This document shows, in pieces, positions 1 through 6,913 of a stretch of 18,770 bases of DNA. The notes under the pieces are model-generated. The model made no database searches. It saw only the letters and a list, made by a program, of their open reading frames with translations, and had not been told where the DNA came from. Made by a program: the position numbers and the translations under genes. The stretch is from the NCBI GenBank assembly GCA_035289145.1, contig DATDXZ010000073.1, positions 1-18,770 on the forward strand. Reading direction: 5' to 3'. Every line of letters starts with the position of its first letter. Position 1 is the stretch's first letter. This DNA is from JACOVP01 sp035289145. Lineage in GTDB: Archaea > Nanobdellota > Nanobdellia > SCGC-AAA011-G17 > UBA489.

Positions 1-188
1 CTTTGCACTGATGGCTGGCGTGGATATAATTTTCTTGCTGTTGCCTGTACTATAGCTCGAGTAAATTTTTTAACCTGTACATTATCCCTCGTGATTCTTG
101 GCTTGTCTATATCTTTCAGAATGTCTTTAATCTTACTTTGCAACTCACCTTCTATCTCATTCACCAGAAAATGAATATCGTCTTCCAT
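1..188 (-). CDS. Small helical protein, 3' part cut by window edge
   Basis: I do not recognise this gene. The frame opens with ATG at 188 and runs without a stop to the window edge, giving 62 codons. It starts MEDDIHFLVNEIEGELQSK and is rich in Lys, Glu, Asp and Ile, as expected for a charged, mostly helical soluble protein. Its start overlaps the stop of the upstream gene by one base (TAATG), so the two are probably translationally coupled and work together. No catalytic motif is visible in the part seen. It lies outside the candidate integrated element and is probably a host gene. Confidence 0.62.
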   Translation of the reverse strand, partial: MEDDIHFLVNEIEGELQSKIKDILKDIDKPRITRDNVQVKKFTRAIVQATARKLYPRQPSVQ

Positions 189-517
189 TATGGATAGCCT
201 GGTTTTTGCTGGAATGTGGATAATTGAGCTGGCTGCCGTTCACGAACATACTTCTCAATAGAAAGTAAACCGCGTGCAATTGCTTTGTTCTGCTCTACAA
301 GTTCTTGCAATTGTGTTTTCATTCCAGAAGCATCATCTGTCGCTGATAGATTACGTGCAGCGTCTTCGAACAAGGAGAGCATACGATCAATTCTTACTGT
401 CAAATTATTCATCTTATCAATTAACTGAACTGTCACTTTCTGGAGCTCAATGTTCATAGAAGCTAATTCATTTACTATAGCATTTGGCTGATTTACTCCC
501 CCTTTTACAAACGGCAT
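188..517 (-). CDS. Small coiled-coil protein, unknown function
   Basis: This is a 109-residue soluble protein with no signal peptide or membrane segment. Residues about 10-60 and 65-95 have the heptad-like spacing of Leu, Ile, Val and Met expected of two amphipathic helices or a coiled coil; the start (MPFVKGGVNQ) and the Pro/Gln-rich tail look unstructured. An SD-like GAGGT at 528-532 lies about 10 bases before the ATG, and a TATA-like stretch near 556-563, read on the minus strand, is at promoter distance. It is the first gene of a two-gene unit with the partial gene downstream, and is divergent from the integrase. A structural or adaptor role is only a guess. Confidence 0.72.
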   Translation of the reverse strand: MPFVKGGVNQPNAIVNELASMNIELQKVTVQLIDKMNNLTVRIDRMLSLFEDAARNLSATDDASGMKTQLQELVEQNKAIARGLLSIEKYVRERQPAQLSTFQQKPGYP

Positions 518-554
518 TGTCTTTTTACCTCTTGTTATTCATCACGGGTTGGTT

Positions 555-611
555 GTATAAAAAGCTTTTGTCTTGCTTTTAGGTCGTATAAAACACTTGT
601 TCTTGGTATTA
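555..611. promoter_or_regulatory. Divergent promoter region with tandem TATA-bearing repeats
   Basis: Two imperfect direct copies, each beginning GTATAAAA and continuing into CTT..TCTTG..TTA, lie at 555-581 and 586-611, 31 bases apart. Either GTATAAAA can serve as a plus-strand TATA box for the integrase (ATG at 660). On the minus strand the left copy reads CTTTTTATAC, about 43 bases before the ATG at 517. The duplication may also mark integrase-arm or regulator binding. Which TATA is used is inferred, not seen. Confidence 0.45.
556..571. repeat. Candidate left attachment site (attL), 16-bp repeat
   Basis: TATAAAAAGCTTTTGT at this position is identical to 13173-13188, at the far end of the accessory genes. 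It contains the perfect palindrome AAAAGCTTTT. It lies about 90 bases upstream of the integrase, where an attachment site is often found. The sequence is AT-rich and TATA-like, so a chance match is possible. Confidence 0.4.
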
Positions 612-659
612 CCGGAAATTATCGATTAGTTTTAATTAATAAAACACCGGAGGATTATC

Positions 660-1886
660 ATGGTTAAAACTCATTTATTGCTAGAAAGCGAACAGAAGGT
701 GCGTTTCATAGATGAACGTAAATATCGAGAAAGACATCTTTTGGAGAAGGCTCAACACATTGCTGAAAACAATGATCCTGGAAGAGTACCTTTATTGAAA
801 GAACAGCAAATTGTGTTGAAGGATTACTTTGAAAGGCTTCTTTCTGAGAATAGGATTAAAGCTCGTACCATTTACCAGTACATTGTTCATTTGCACGCTC
901 TAGGTAGCACGCTGAAGAAGCCTTATAGTAGCATCACTCAGCAGGATTTAATTAGTTGTCTTGCAGACCGTCATAGGAAGGGACAATCTCCGAATACTAT
1001 TATTATACAGCAGTGCATTATGCGTCAATTCTTTACGTGGCTTGGCAAGAAAGATATCATCGCATGGATTAAGTTCGCCAAACGAAGAAAAAGAGAATTA
1101 ACACCTGAGAGCTTGCTTACACCAGAAGAGATAAAGAAGCTTGTCTTTGTTTCTCAACATGAGCGTGATAAATGCCTCTTGATTATGACTTATGAAGGAG
1201 CATTGCGTCTAGGAGAAGTAGCCCATATTCAAATCAAAGACATTGTGGAAAATGAGCACGGCATTACTGTGCGTGTTGATGGCAAGACAGGAGTTAGATC
1301 TATTTTACTCATTGACTCTGTTCCCTATTACAAGGTATGGCTAGCTAAACATGAATATCGAAATGAGCCAGAGGCATATCTCTTCTACAATTTTGCTAAG
1401 CGTGATTATGGCAGAGGTCTTGGTGAGAAAGGTGTGAGTGATGCAGTGCGACGTGCTGTAAGAATCGCTGAGCTCAAAAAACGAGTATTTCCACATCTTT
1501 TTAGGCATAGTCGGCTAGACTATCTAGGACGACAAGGATTTCGAGAACGTGATCTAAAGATATTTGCTGGCTGGAGTGAAGACAGTAGAATGGCAAATAC
1601 TTACTTACATTATGGTCAAGAAGAAGTTGATAAGAAGCTTTTGGCATTAAAAGGCATTCGACTAGATCAAGAAAAAACCATAGACACAACTTTCCAGCCA
1701 ATAACTTGTGCTTCATGCGATAAGCAACATCCACCAACAACGATGTATTGTAATTGTGGAGAACTGCTTGTAGAAGACAAACGTGCGAAAGCAGATGCTA
1801 TTATGAACAAGCTCTTCGATTACCCCGAATTTAAGGATCTGGTTAAAAAGCTCCTAGCGGAGGAGATGAAGAAAAATACAAGTTAA
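660..1886 (+). CDS. Tyrosine recombinase/integrase with C-terminal zinc ribbon
   Basis: This site-specific recombinase breaks and rejoins DNA through a tyrosine-DNA covalent intermediate, and probably integrates and excises the surrounding element. The 408-residue protein has an SAM-like core-binding domain (about 45-135) and a catalytic domain (about 150-330). Visible catalytic residues are Arg183 (in ALRLGE), Lys209 (DGKTG), His279 and Arg282 (HLFRH), Trp305 at the usual His/Trp position (AGWS) and nucleophile Tyr315 (NTYLHYG). A Cys cluster follows, C350-x2-C353 and C364-x-C366, typical of a zinc ribbon, as also seen after some archaeal XerA-like enzymes; the tail is charged and helical. 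GGAGG at 649-653 sits six bases before the ATG. The gene reads rightward next to the candidate attL. A chromosomal Xer role is less likely given the accessory context. Confidence 0.93.
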   Translation: MVKTHLLLESEQKVRFIDERKYRERHLLEKAQHIAENNDPGRVPLLKEQQIVLKDYFERLLSENRIKARTIYQYIVHLHALGSTLKKPYSSITQQDLISCLADRHRKGQSPNTIIIQQCIMRQFFTWLGKKDIIAWIKFAKRRKRELTPESLLTPEEIKKLVFVSQHERDKCLLIMTYEGALRLGEVAHIQIKDIVENEHGITVRVDGKTGVRSILLIDSVPYYKVWLAKHEYRNEPEAYLFYNFAKRDYGRGLGEKGVSDAVRRAVRIAELKKRVFPHLFRHSRLDYLGRQGFRERDLKIFAGWSEDSRMANTYLHYGQEEVDKKLLALKGIRLDQEKTIDTTFQPITCASCDKQHPPTTMYCNCGELLVEDKRAKADAIMNKLFDYPEFKDLVKKLLAEEMKKNTS

Positions 1887-1940
1887 AGCGTTGCGACCTA
1901 ACTTCTGGCACTTTTGTCTAATATACCGAAAAATAGCTGT

Positions 1941-3194
1941 TTAAAGAATAAATTTAGCCATTAACTTTAAGAAAATACTAAGAGGAATAGCGCCTTTCAT
2001 TGCCCAAACAGCCTTTACGAGATTATTATTCTTTGCAAGATCATAAATTTCCAGTAGTTTTTGATCAGGCAAACTTATAGTAAAATCTACACTTTTTCCA
2101 ATACCTTCATTAATTGCTTTTATCTGGCCATTCTCAATGATTATTGTTATTTGTTTACTTTCTGTTTTAAAGCCTATGGATTTATAGCTTTTGATAATAT
2201 CTGTACAGATCTTATTGTTATTGCAATTATTAATAATATCTTGATTATTCTTTTTTAATAATGGAAAGTCATAGTTATCACTGGTCTGTAAACTTTTTTT
2301 ATTAGGAACATTAATCTTCTTTTCTTCTTGATAAACTCCTAAACTGGATACTACTTGTTGATATGCTTGTGGGCATTTTTTAGGGACTATTAATTCCATA
2401 TGTCCACAACTTTGACCTTCTTCTTTTGTTAAAATTATGTTTGTTGCTTTATCTACTCGTACACTTTCTAACCTTACAATACCATCGCCTTTAACCTTGC
2501 CAGGATTCCTTTCATATCTGAAATAATCTTGTTCACCAACAATGGCAAAAGGTAATTGATATTTAAGATCATAGTTATCTGAGCCAACAGTGTATAGTCC
2601 AATTCCTTGACTATTTTCATTGAGAGTTTCTAAAAATGTGCTTCCATGAATCATATCTTTACATTCTTGTTTTTGACAAACGTCTGCAAGAGCACTATAA
2701 CCTCTATAAACACCATCATTTGGAGTCCCAAGTAGCATGATTTTATTAAGTTGGTCAAATCCATAACTACGAATCATTTCTCTGGTGACTAAACCGCCCA
2801 TGGAGTGAGCTACAATATCAACTTTATTTGAATTCGTACAAGTGGTAATGGTATCGATGAGGGTCTTTAATCTCTGGGCGTATATGCGTATCGATATATC
2901 GTTACTTTCTTGTGATTTATAATAAGTGACTGTAAAAGAACTAGACTTATTCCATTTGGCTTTACAGCTTGATTTAAAACTATCAACATTATCAGGAGAA
3001 ATATCTTGTCCTATAGTATAAAATTTATCTACTTTTAATCTGTTCTGAAACTCTTTTAGTGCAGAAGGAGATGAATCGAATCCATGTAAAAGAACTAAAG
3101 GTATCTCTCTTTCTTTAGCAGAAATGTTCTGTGTTGATAGAATTAATATTAAACTGATGATTAAGATAAATATATGTAGTTTTTTAATAAACAA
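1941..3194 (-). CDS. Secreted alpha/beta-hydrolase (lipase-like) with SCP2-like C-terminus
   Basis: This is a probable exported lipase or esterase of 417 residues. Residues 1-26 form a signal peptide (KK, hydrophobic core, then Ser-Ala-Lys). The hydrolase domain shows the oxyanion motif LLHGFD (35-40), the nucleophile elbow AHSMGG with Ser131, a likely acid at Asp237 (GDGIV) and a likely base at His265 (CGHME). Several Cys could form disulfides outside the cell. Residues about 340-417 resemble an SCP2-type lipid-binding fold (IENGQIKAI, DFTISLPDQ, then KGAIPLSIFLKL). The only in-frame start is TTG at 3194, supported by GGAGGG at 3201-3206, six bases upstream. It lies 21 bases after the surface-protein gene and is probably co-transcribed. 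PGAP1-like or triacylglycerol lipase families are the nearest analogues; the substrate is unknown. Confidence 0.85.
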   Translation of the reverse strand: MFIKKLHIFILIISLILILSTQNISAKEREIPLVLLHGFDSSPSALKEFQNRLKVDKFYTIGQDISPDNVDSFKSSCKAKWNKSSSFTVTYYKSQESNDISIRIYAQRLKTLIDTITTCTNSNKVDIVAHSMGGLVTREMIRSYGFDQLNKIMLLGTPNDGVYRGYSALADVCQKQECKDMIHGSTFLETLNENSQGIGLYTVGSDNYDLKYQLPFAIVGEQDYFRYERNPGKVKGDGIVRLESVRVDKATNIILTKEEGQSCGHMELIVPKKCPQAYQQVVSSLGVYQEEKKINVPNKKSLQTSDNYDFPLLKKNNQDIINNCNNNKICTDIIKSYKSIGFKTESKQITIIIENGQIKAINEGIGKSVDFTISLPDQKLLEIYDLAKNNNLVKAVWAMKGAIPLSIFLKLMAKFIL

Positions 3195-3215
3195 CGTATT
3201 CCCTCCATCTCTTAA

Positions 3216-4205
3216 TTATGTACAGTCTCTATAGTTATATGTGCCAGATTTACAACAACCTGTAGCACAATGAATATTTAATATGATTGGTTTTTCAACA
3301 ACAATTCTTCCACTTATCTTCTCTTCTTGTATATCACTCCAAGAAGCCTCTGAATCATAAACTTTTACTTGAACTTTAGCATTATAAGATCCTGGCTTTC
3401 CATTAATACCGACGTAGGTTGAGAAATCCAGGCTTCTTGTTGTATGAGGTTCTATTCTCACGATTTCTGAATCTAAACACACAATATTTTTTTGTAACCA
3501 GTATTCTCGTCCATAAGAAGATGTGCAAAAGACAAATGCTTGAATAGGCAAATCATCATTGTTTACTACAGTAACATATCCTTTTTGTTCTGCTACTCCG
3601 CCCATATTATTAAGATAGAGGTTAAAATTCTTGTCTTTGATAGACGCTTCTATCTTTGATATATCTATTTCTTTCTTTATCTTTTCATCACCACAGATAT
3701 ATTCTTTTCTCTCAGATAGTTTAACAGTTTCGTCAAACCAATATACTTTATTATCATAAATTGAATAACCACCGCCACCAGATTCTGGTATATAGACATA
3801 ATTCTTTTTAACAAATGTAAATGTATGTTTCTGACCTGAAGCAATAGTTGCAGTTTGTTCTTGCAGCTCATCAGTTTTTTCAAATTTTATACTCGCCTTA
3901 AATTTGCGTGTTTCTTTGAAAGGATTGTTCACCATAACGGTCCATTGGAGATCGGTAAAACAGTCTTTACAATTGTCTGCAACATCACCATGAGACTCCC
4001 AGCTATTTTGATCAACCCATTGCCAAGGATTTCCTTCATCAATGACGATTTGCCAACAATTTTTGTCTTCAGAATAAACTTCTTGAGAAAGGGTATTTGT
4101 TGGATAATACGTTTTTGATTGGCTGTTTTGATAAACAATAACTAAAAGAAAAACAACGGCTATTGTTCCTAACACCCATGTTGATTTTGATAGTTCTTTT
4201 CCCAT
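3216..4205 (-). CDS. Membrane-anchored extracellular protein, unknown function
   Basis: This is a 329-residue protein with one N-terminal membrane segment (about 10-26) followed by a long polar ectodomain, so it is most likely tethered outside the cell. The ectodomain is beta-rich, with two stretches resembling Ig-like or CARDB-like sandwiches (about 75-135 and 200-300, with phrases such as VMVNNPF and VTVVNNDDLP typical of archaeal surface proteins). It has many Cys, ending in a cluster (HCATGCCKSG) that suggests disulfides. No enzyme motif is visible. It precedes the secreted lipase gene by 21 bases and could anchor or assist it. Its start faces the RHH gene across a shared operator region, suggesting control by that repressor. 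Confidence 0.75.
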   Translation of the reverse strand: MGKELSKSTWVLGTIAVVFLLVIVYQNSQSKTYYPTNTLSQEVYSEDKNCWQIVIDEGNPWQWVDQNSWESHGDVADNCKDCFTDLQWTVMVNNPFKETRKFKASIKFEKTDELQEQTATIASGQKHTFTFVKKNYVYIPESGGGGYSIYDNKVYWFDETVKLSERKEYICGDEKIKKEIDISKIEASIKDKNFNLYLNNMGGVAEQKGYVTVVNNDDLPIQAFVFCTSSYGREYWLQKNIVCLDSEIVRIEPHTTRSLDFSTYVGINGKPGSYNAKVQVKVYDSEASWSDIQEEKISGRIVVEKPIILNIHCATGCCKSGTYNYRDCT

Positions 4206-4206
4206 A

Positions 4207-4249
4207 TTAGGTACCTGTTCCTAATTAGATTAATTAGGTACTGGTTCCT
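4207..4249. promoter_or_regulatory. Bidirectional promoter with two dyad operators
   Basis: Two 16-bp near-copies, TTAGGTACCTGTTCCT (4207-4222) and TTAGGTACTGGTTCCT (4234-4249), match at 14 of 16 positions and lie 27 bases apart. Each holds the partial dyad AGGTACnnGTTCCT. Between and overlapping them is the palindrome CCTAATTA-GAT-TAATTAGG (4220-4238), whose AT-rich centre is about 24 bases from the minus-strand ATG (4205) and about 32 from the plus-strand ATG (4261), a good place for back-to-back TATA elements. RHH proteins usually bind such tandem sites, so autoregulation by the adjacent gene is inferred. Confidence 0.6.
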
Positions 4250-4260
4250 TTAAAAGCTTT

Positions 4261-4416
4261 ATGGCGAGACAAGGATATACAACCATAGCGCTTCCAGATG
4301 AGCTTATGAAGGAAATAGATGATGTTATCAAGAATAAAGATAGGGGCTATACAAGTAGGGCTGAATTGGTGAAAGAAGGTGTTCGGCTCGTTCTCGATAA
4401 GCTTAAAAGGAAATAA
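4261..4416 (+). CDS. Ribbon-helix-helix (CopG/NikR-type) transcriptional regulator, 51 aa
   Basis: This short gene reads MARQGYTTIALPDELMKEID and continues to 51 residues, ending KLKRK. The pattern is a classic ribbon-helix-helix domain: a beta strand (YTTIALP, 6-12) that inserts into the DNA major groove as a dimer, helix A (about 13-25), a turn with SRAELV and helix B (about 32-49). There is no ligand-binding extension, so it is a minimal Arc/CopG-size repressor. No SD lies close to the ATG; the transcript is probably leaderless or nearly so. It is divergent from the surface-protein/lipase pair and convergent with the Ntn-hydrolase-like gene. Tandem dyads immediately upstream suggest it represses itself and the divergent operon. 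Confidence 0.85.
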   Translation: MARQGYTTIALPDELMKEIDDVIKNKDRGYTSRAELVKEGVRLVLDKLKRK

Positions 4417-4430
4417 GCTAGTTCTATTGT

Positions 4431-5258
4431 TTATTGAACATCTTTTGGTTTACCTCCAGAATCTTTAACTGCGTCTCCAAAAGACGTAAAGAAACGACTT
4501 TTACTTACCGTTGTAGGTTGGCTGATAAAACTAATAGAAGGAGATGAACCGTCAATTAATTCGACAAAGGATAATGGATATCCTATAAGAGCTCCTTTAG
4601 TTCTAGAATCTTCTGAAAAATTCTGAAGCCCTATAGCAAAATCCATCAAAAAGATCAAAAACTCTTTTGCTCTTTCTTTAGTTAGATTTTCGTAATCTAC
4701 ATAATCTCCGAAAGCACTTAACCCTTTCAAGATTATGCTGGGTGATCTCAAGTCCCCATTAAAAAGCATTGGAAATGGCATGCTAAAGCTTATTTTTTTA
4801 TAACCATGTCTTCCTATGAAACCCTCATGTGCTTGGCACGTTGCATCTTCATTGATAAATTCTCTCTTTTCTAAAAATTTAGCATGGAAAACATGATTCA
4901 ATCGTGGTGTATGATGATCGTAGCCGGTTACATGAAATCCAAGTTCATCATCTTGATCTATATTTAATTTAGGAAGCATTTTTAATAATTTATCAGTAAT
5001 TGTTGCAATTCCGTAACGTTCGGTAAACGGAGACAGTTCTTTTTTAATTAAATCTAGCTCAGAAAACAAGTCAAATTTAGTTTTCGGATTATTTACTGCT
5101 CCCCAAAATGAAATTGCTGTTTTTGAGTTAGGAAGTACGAATATTTTCTCTGTGTTGTAACAAGGTTTACTTGTACCGTCTTCAAAATATTCAGTGATTA
5201 AACTATCTGCTATCATAAAGGTGCCATGTTTAGTACACATAGAGATAATAAGTGTCAT
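4431..5258 (-). CDS. Ntn-hydrolase (proteasome-beta-like) family protein
   Basis: This 275-residue protein resembles the Ntn-hydrolase fold of 20S proteasome beta subunits. After Met removal Thr2 would be N-terminal (TLIIS), Asp18 lies in an ADSLIT motif matching the proteasomal Asp17 site, and Lys38 in EKIFVLP lies where the catalytic Lys (33 in proteasomes) is expected, followed by an AISFWG strand like the usual A-F-A-G. The second half (ILKGLSAFGDYVDYE, FAIGLQNF, PLSFVELIDG) fits the rest of the sandwich. Family relatives cleave peptides or amides, but this protein is longer than HslV or a proteasome beta subunit (about 175-210) and its substrate is unknown. It starts six bases after the membrane-protein gene, in the same probable operon. 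Thr-dependent activity is inferred from the first 40 residues only. Confidence 0.68.
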   Translation of the reverse strand: MTLIISMCTKHGTFMIADSLITEYFEDGTSKPCYNTEKIFVLPNSKTAISFWGAVNNPKTKFDLFSELDLIKKELSPFTERYGIATITDKLLKMLPKLNIDQDDELGFHVTGYDHHTPRLNHVFHAKFLEKREFINEDATCQAHEGFIGRHGYKKISFSMPFPMLFNGDLRSPSIILKGLSAFGDYVDYENLTKERAKEFLIFLMDFAIGLQNFSEDSRTKGALIGYPLSFVELIDGSSPSISFISQPTTVSKSRFFTSFGDAVKDSGGKPKDVQ

Positions 5259-5264
5259 TAGAAA

Positions 5265-5624
5265 TCAGGTCTCTTTTCTCTTCGGTTGGTTCGTTTGAAA
5301 TTTATTGATGTTTCTATGGAAGAAAGAAGCTAGAAAAACACCAATGATAAAAAAATAAACTAACCCCCAAACAAATATGCTAAGAGGATTCAGCCTAGTC
5401 CCAGGGGTAGATACTACGATAACTATAGATCCTGTAAGACCTGCCAAGAAACCTATCAAATAATCCTTTAGCCATAAATCTAGTCCTTTAATTTTCTTTG
5501 AAGTCTTACCTATGGTTAACTTGTATATTACTACGACTACACCAGCAGCAATTGCTAAGATCATGAGACTGAAGAAAACTTCTCCTAGTAATGAAAACAT
5601 AGCTTCTTTGGTAAATAATGACAT
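5265..5624 (-). CDS. Small membrane protein with three predicted TM helices
   Basis: I do not recognise a family. The 119-residue protein has three hydrophobic stretches (about 11-36, 52-70 and 80-102), short polar loops and a basic polar tail (HRNINKFQTNQPKRK) that should stay in the cytoplasm. There are no catalytic motifs. A clean TATA box (5647-5654) lies about 26 bases before the ATG, so it heads a leaderless transcript that continues into the Ntn-hydrolase-like gene after six bases. The pairing suggests the hydrolase acts at, or is controlled from, the membrane. A toxin, holin or immunity protein is possible but has no direct support. Confidence 0.72.
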   Translation of the reverse strand: MSLFTKEAMFSLLGEVFFSLMILAIAAGVVVVIYKLTIGKTSKKIKGLDLWLKDYLIGFLAGLTGSIVIVVSTPGTRLNPLSIFVWGLVYFFIIGVFLASFFHRNINKFQTNQPKRKET

Positions 5625-5646
5625 CTAAAAATGGGGGTGCCTATTG

Positions 5647-5654
5647 TTTATAAA
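5647..5654 (-). promoter_or_regulatory. TATA box for the membrane protein/Ntn-hydrolase operon
   Basis: TTTATAAA is centred about 26 bases upstream of the ATG at 5624, the standard archaeal distance for a leaderless transcript. No SD is seen before that ATG, which agrees with leaderless initiation. Confidence 0.65.
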
Positions 5655-5679
5655 GAATACGAGGCGATTTGAGAAGTGT

Positions 5680-5695
5680 AAAAACGGGCGTTTTT
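5680..5695 (-). terminator. Possible hairpin terminator after the 5716-6162 gene
   Basis: AAAAACGGGCGTTTTT is a perfect inverted repeat with 7-base arms and a two-base centre, 20 bases past the stop of the upstream minus-strand gene and before the next promoter. Read on the minus strand it ends in a T5 run. Archaeal terminators depend mainly on the T-run, so the hairpin may be incidental. Confidence 0.4.
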
Positions 5696-5715
5696 AGTCT
5701 AGAGTTGGTTTATCG

Positions 5716-6162
5716 TCAAATATCTTTATTCCAATTCGTCCCAGGCACAATTCTTTGTGTAGGGGAATAGGTACCGGTAGAACTAAATTCTCTACTAATA
5801 GTTGCCAATGCATAATCTCCTTTAAAACTACAGATACTCTTTTGACGAAAGAATTTAGATTCACCACATTTTCTATATTCACAGAAAATTCGTTTACCAG
5901 CAACAAAATCACCTAATTGATCTTTAACAATTAGACCGAGCTGCAGAAGATTTATCTTTATGTTAGAAAGGTTATCATGTGGTATGCAACAATATTTAAT
6001 TGTACATTTTGCCCCTATTTTAAGAATTACCCAAGAGGGATTATGGTCTTTTAAAAATCGTTCATCTTGTGCGTGAGTTTCAAATCTTATAGGTTTATCT
6101 GCTTCGCCAAATAAGACACGCCCTAAGACAGCGGTCATTGCACTATTCGAAGAATTATTCAT
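5716..6162 (-). CDS. Hypothetical protein, 148 aa
   Basis: I do not recognise this gene. It is a soluble protein without signal or membrane segments. Residues 20-75 look alpha/beta (PIRFETHAQDERF, SWVILKIGAKCTIKYCCI), followed by a stretch (LQLGLIVKDQLGDFVAGKRIFCEYRKCGESK) with several Cys. CC at about 58-59 and C94/C99 could bind metal, but the spacing is not a standard finger. Its ATG overlaps the stop of the upstream winged-helix gene by eight bases, which indicates translational coupling. It is the last gene of the serine-recombinase group. Confidence 0.62.
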   Translation of the reverse strand: MNNSSNSAMTAVLGRVLFGEADKPIRFETHAQDERFLKDHNPSWVILKIGAKCTIKYCCIPHDNLSNIKINLLQLGLIVKDQLGDFVAGKRIFCEYRKCGESKFFRQKSICSFKGDYALATISREFSSTGTYSPTQRIVPGTNWNKDI

Positions 6163-6415
6163 TGTCGAATTTTATATATCCTTCAGCTCTTAGTTTGTTA
6201 ACGGCTTTAATAGCTGTTTCGGTAGGTATTTTTAATTCATTAATTATGAAAGGCAGGTCTATTTTTCCCTTACTACGCAATAGTTCTTTAATCTTTTCAC
6301 AAGCTACATCTATTTCTCTTGATTCAATATGTTGGTAAGAAGATCCGCTAAGTATCATTGTAGTAGTTTCACTACAAAAGTTTGATCCAGTAGAAAAGAT
6401 ATTGTTTGGAAACAT
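6155..6415 (-). CDS. Small winged-helix DNA-binding protein
   Basis: This is an 86-residue protein. The last 55 residues fit a winged helix: helix 1 (REIDVACEKIKELLRSKG), a short strand and helix (KIDLPFIINELKI), a recognition helix (PTETAIKAVNKLRAEG) and a wing strand (YIKFDNE). The pattern is that of MarR/MCM-C-terminal or vaccinia-like small wHTHs found in archaeal regulators and replication proteins. The N-terminus is Ser/Thr-rich and probably flexible. It lies five bases after the preceding gene and overlaps the following one by eight, so it belongs to a tight operon. Because the recombinase in the same operon lacks a DNA-binding domain, this protein might supply DNA recognition; that is inference. 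Confidence 0.7.
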   Translation of the reverse strand: MFPNNIFSTGSNFCSETTTMILSGSSYQHIESREIDVACEKIKELLRSKGKIDLPFIINELKIPTETAIKAVNKLRAEGYIKFDNE

Positions 6416-6419
6416 CTTT

Positions 6420-6908
6420 CTATAATTCTCCTAATCTCTGTTTTAATTCTTTTGAGAAAGAGTCCATGTCATTCGCTAATTTTTCTTGCTCTTGAGCACT
6501 TAATTCAAATAATATTCTCGACCTATTAGACAGAGATGTTCCCTTTGCCATCATTTCAAATAAAATAACTTTTTGCTTATCATTAAATTTGTTTAAAAAG
6601 CCTAAAATAGCATCTTGGTTTTTTTGAACTTCTTTCCATTCTTCATATTCTTCTTTATACTCTTTTTGAACTAGAGCTAGTTTTCTAATAGCATTAGAAA
6701 TACTGCATACAAAACCATCATAGAAATCAATGAATTTTTCTATGAATTCTTTATTCTTAGTCTCATTAGGCATAAACTTCAATCTCCGTTCTTTGATACC
6801 ATTCTTGAGTTGTAACAAGTTTATAAGAGTTTTGGGTAACTCTCTCTGTATTGATTGTTCTATGTAGAATAAATCCACCTCTTTTTGGCATACTACTGAT
6901 GTAGACAA
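6420..6908 (-). CDS. Helical hypothetical protein, 162 aa
   Basis: I do not recognise a family. It is a highly charged, almost entirely helical protein with coiled-coil character around residues 80-105 (VQKEYKEEYEEWKEVQKNQ) and 140-160. The longest frame begins with TTG at 6908 and has no clear SD. An internal ATG at 6773 (MPNETKNKEF, residue 46) has GGAG about 10 bases upstream and gives a 117-residue product, so the true start is uncertain. It follows the serine recombinase gene within six bases. It could be an accessory factor for the recombinase or an unrelated cargo gene. Confidence 0.58.
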   Translation of the reverse strand: MSTSVVCQKEVDLFYIEQSIQRELPKTLINLLQLKNGIKERRLKFMPNETKNKEFIEKFIDFYDGFVCSISNAIRKLALVQKEYKEEYEEWKEVQKNQDAILGFLNKFNDKQKVILFEMMAKGTSLSNRSRILFELSAQEQEKLANDMDSFSKELKQRLGEL

Positions 6909-6913
6909 GAGAA

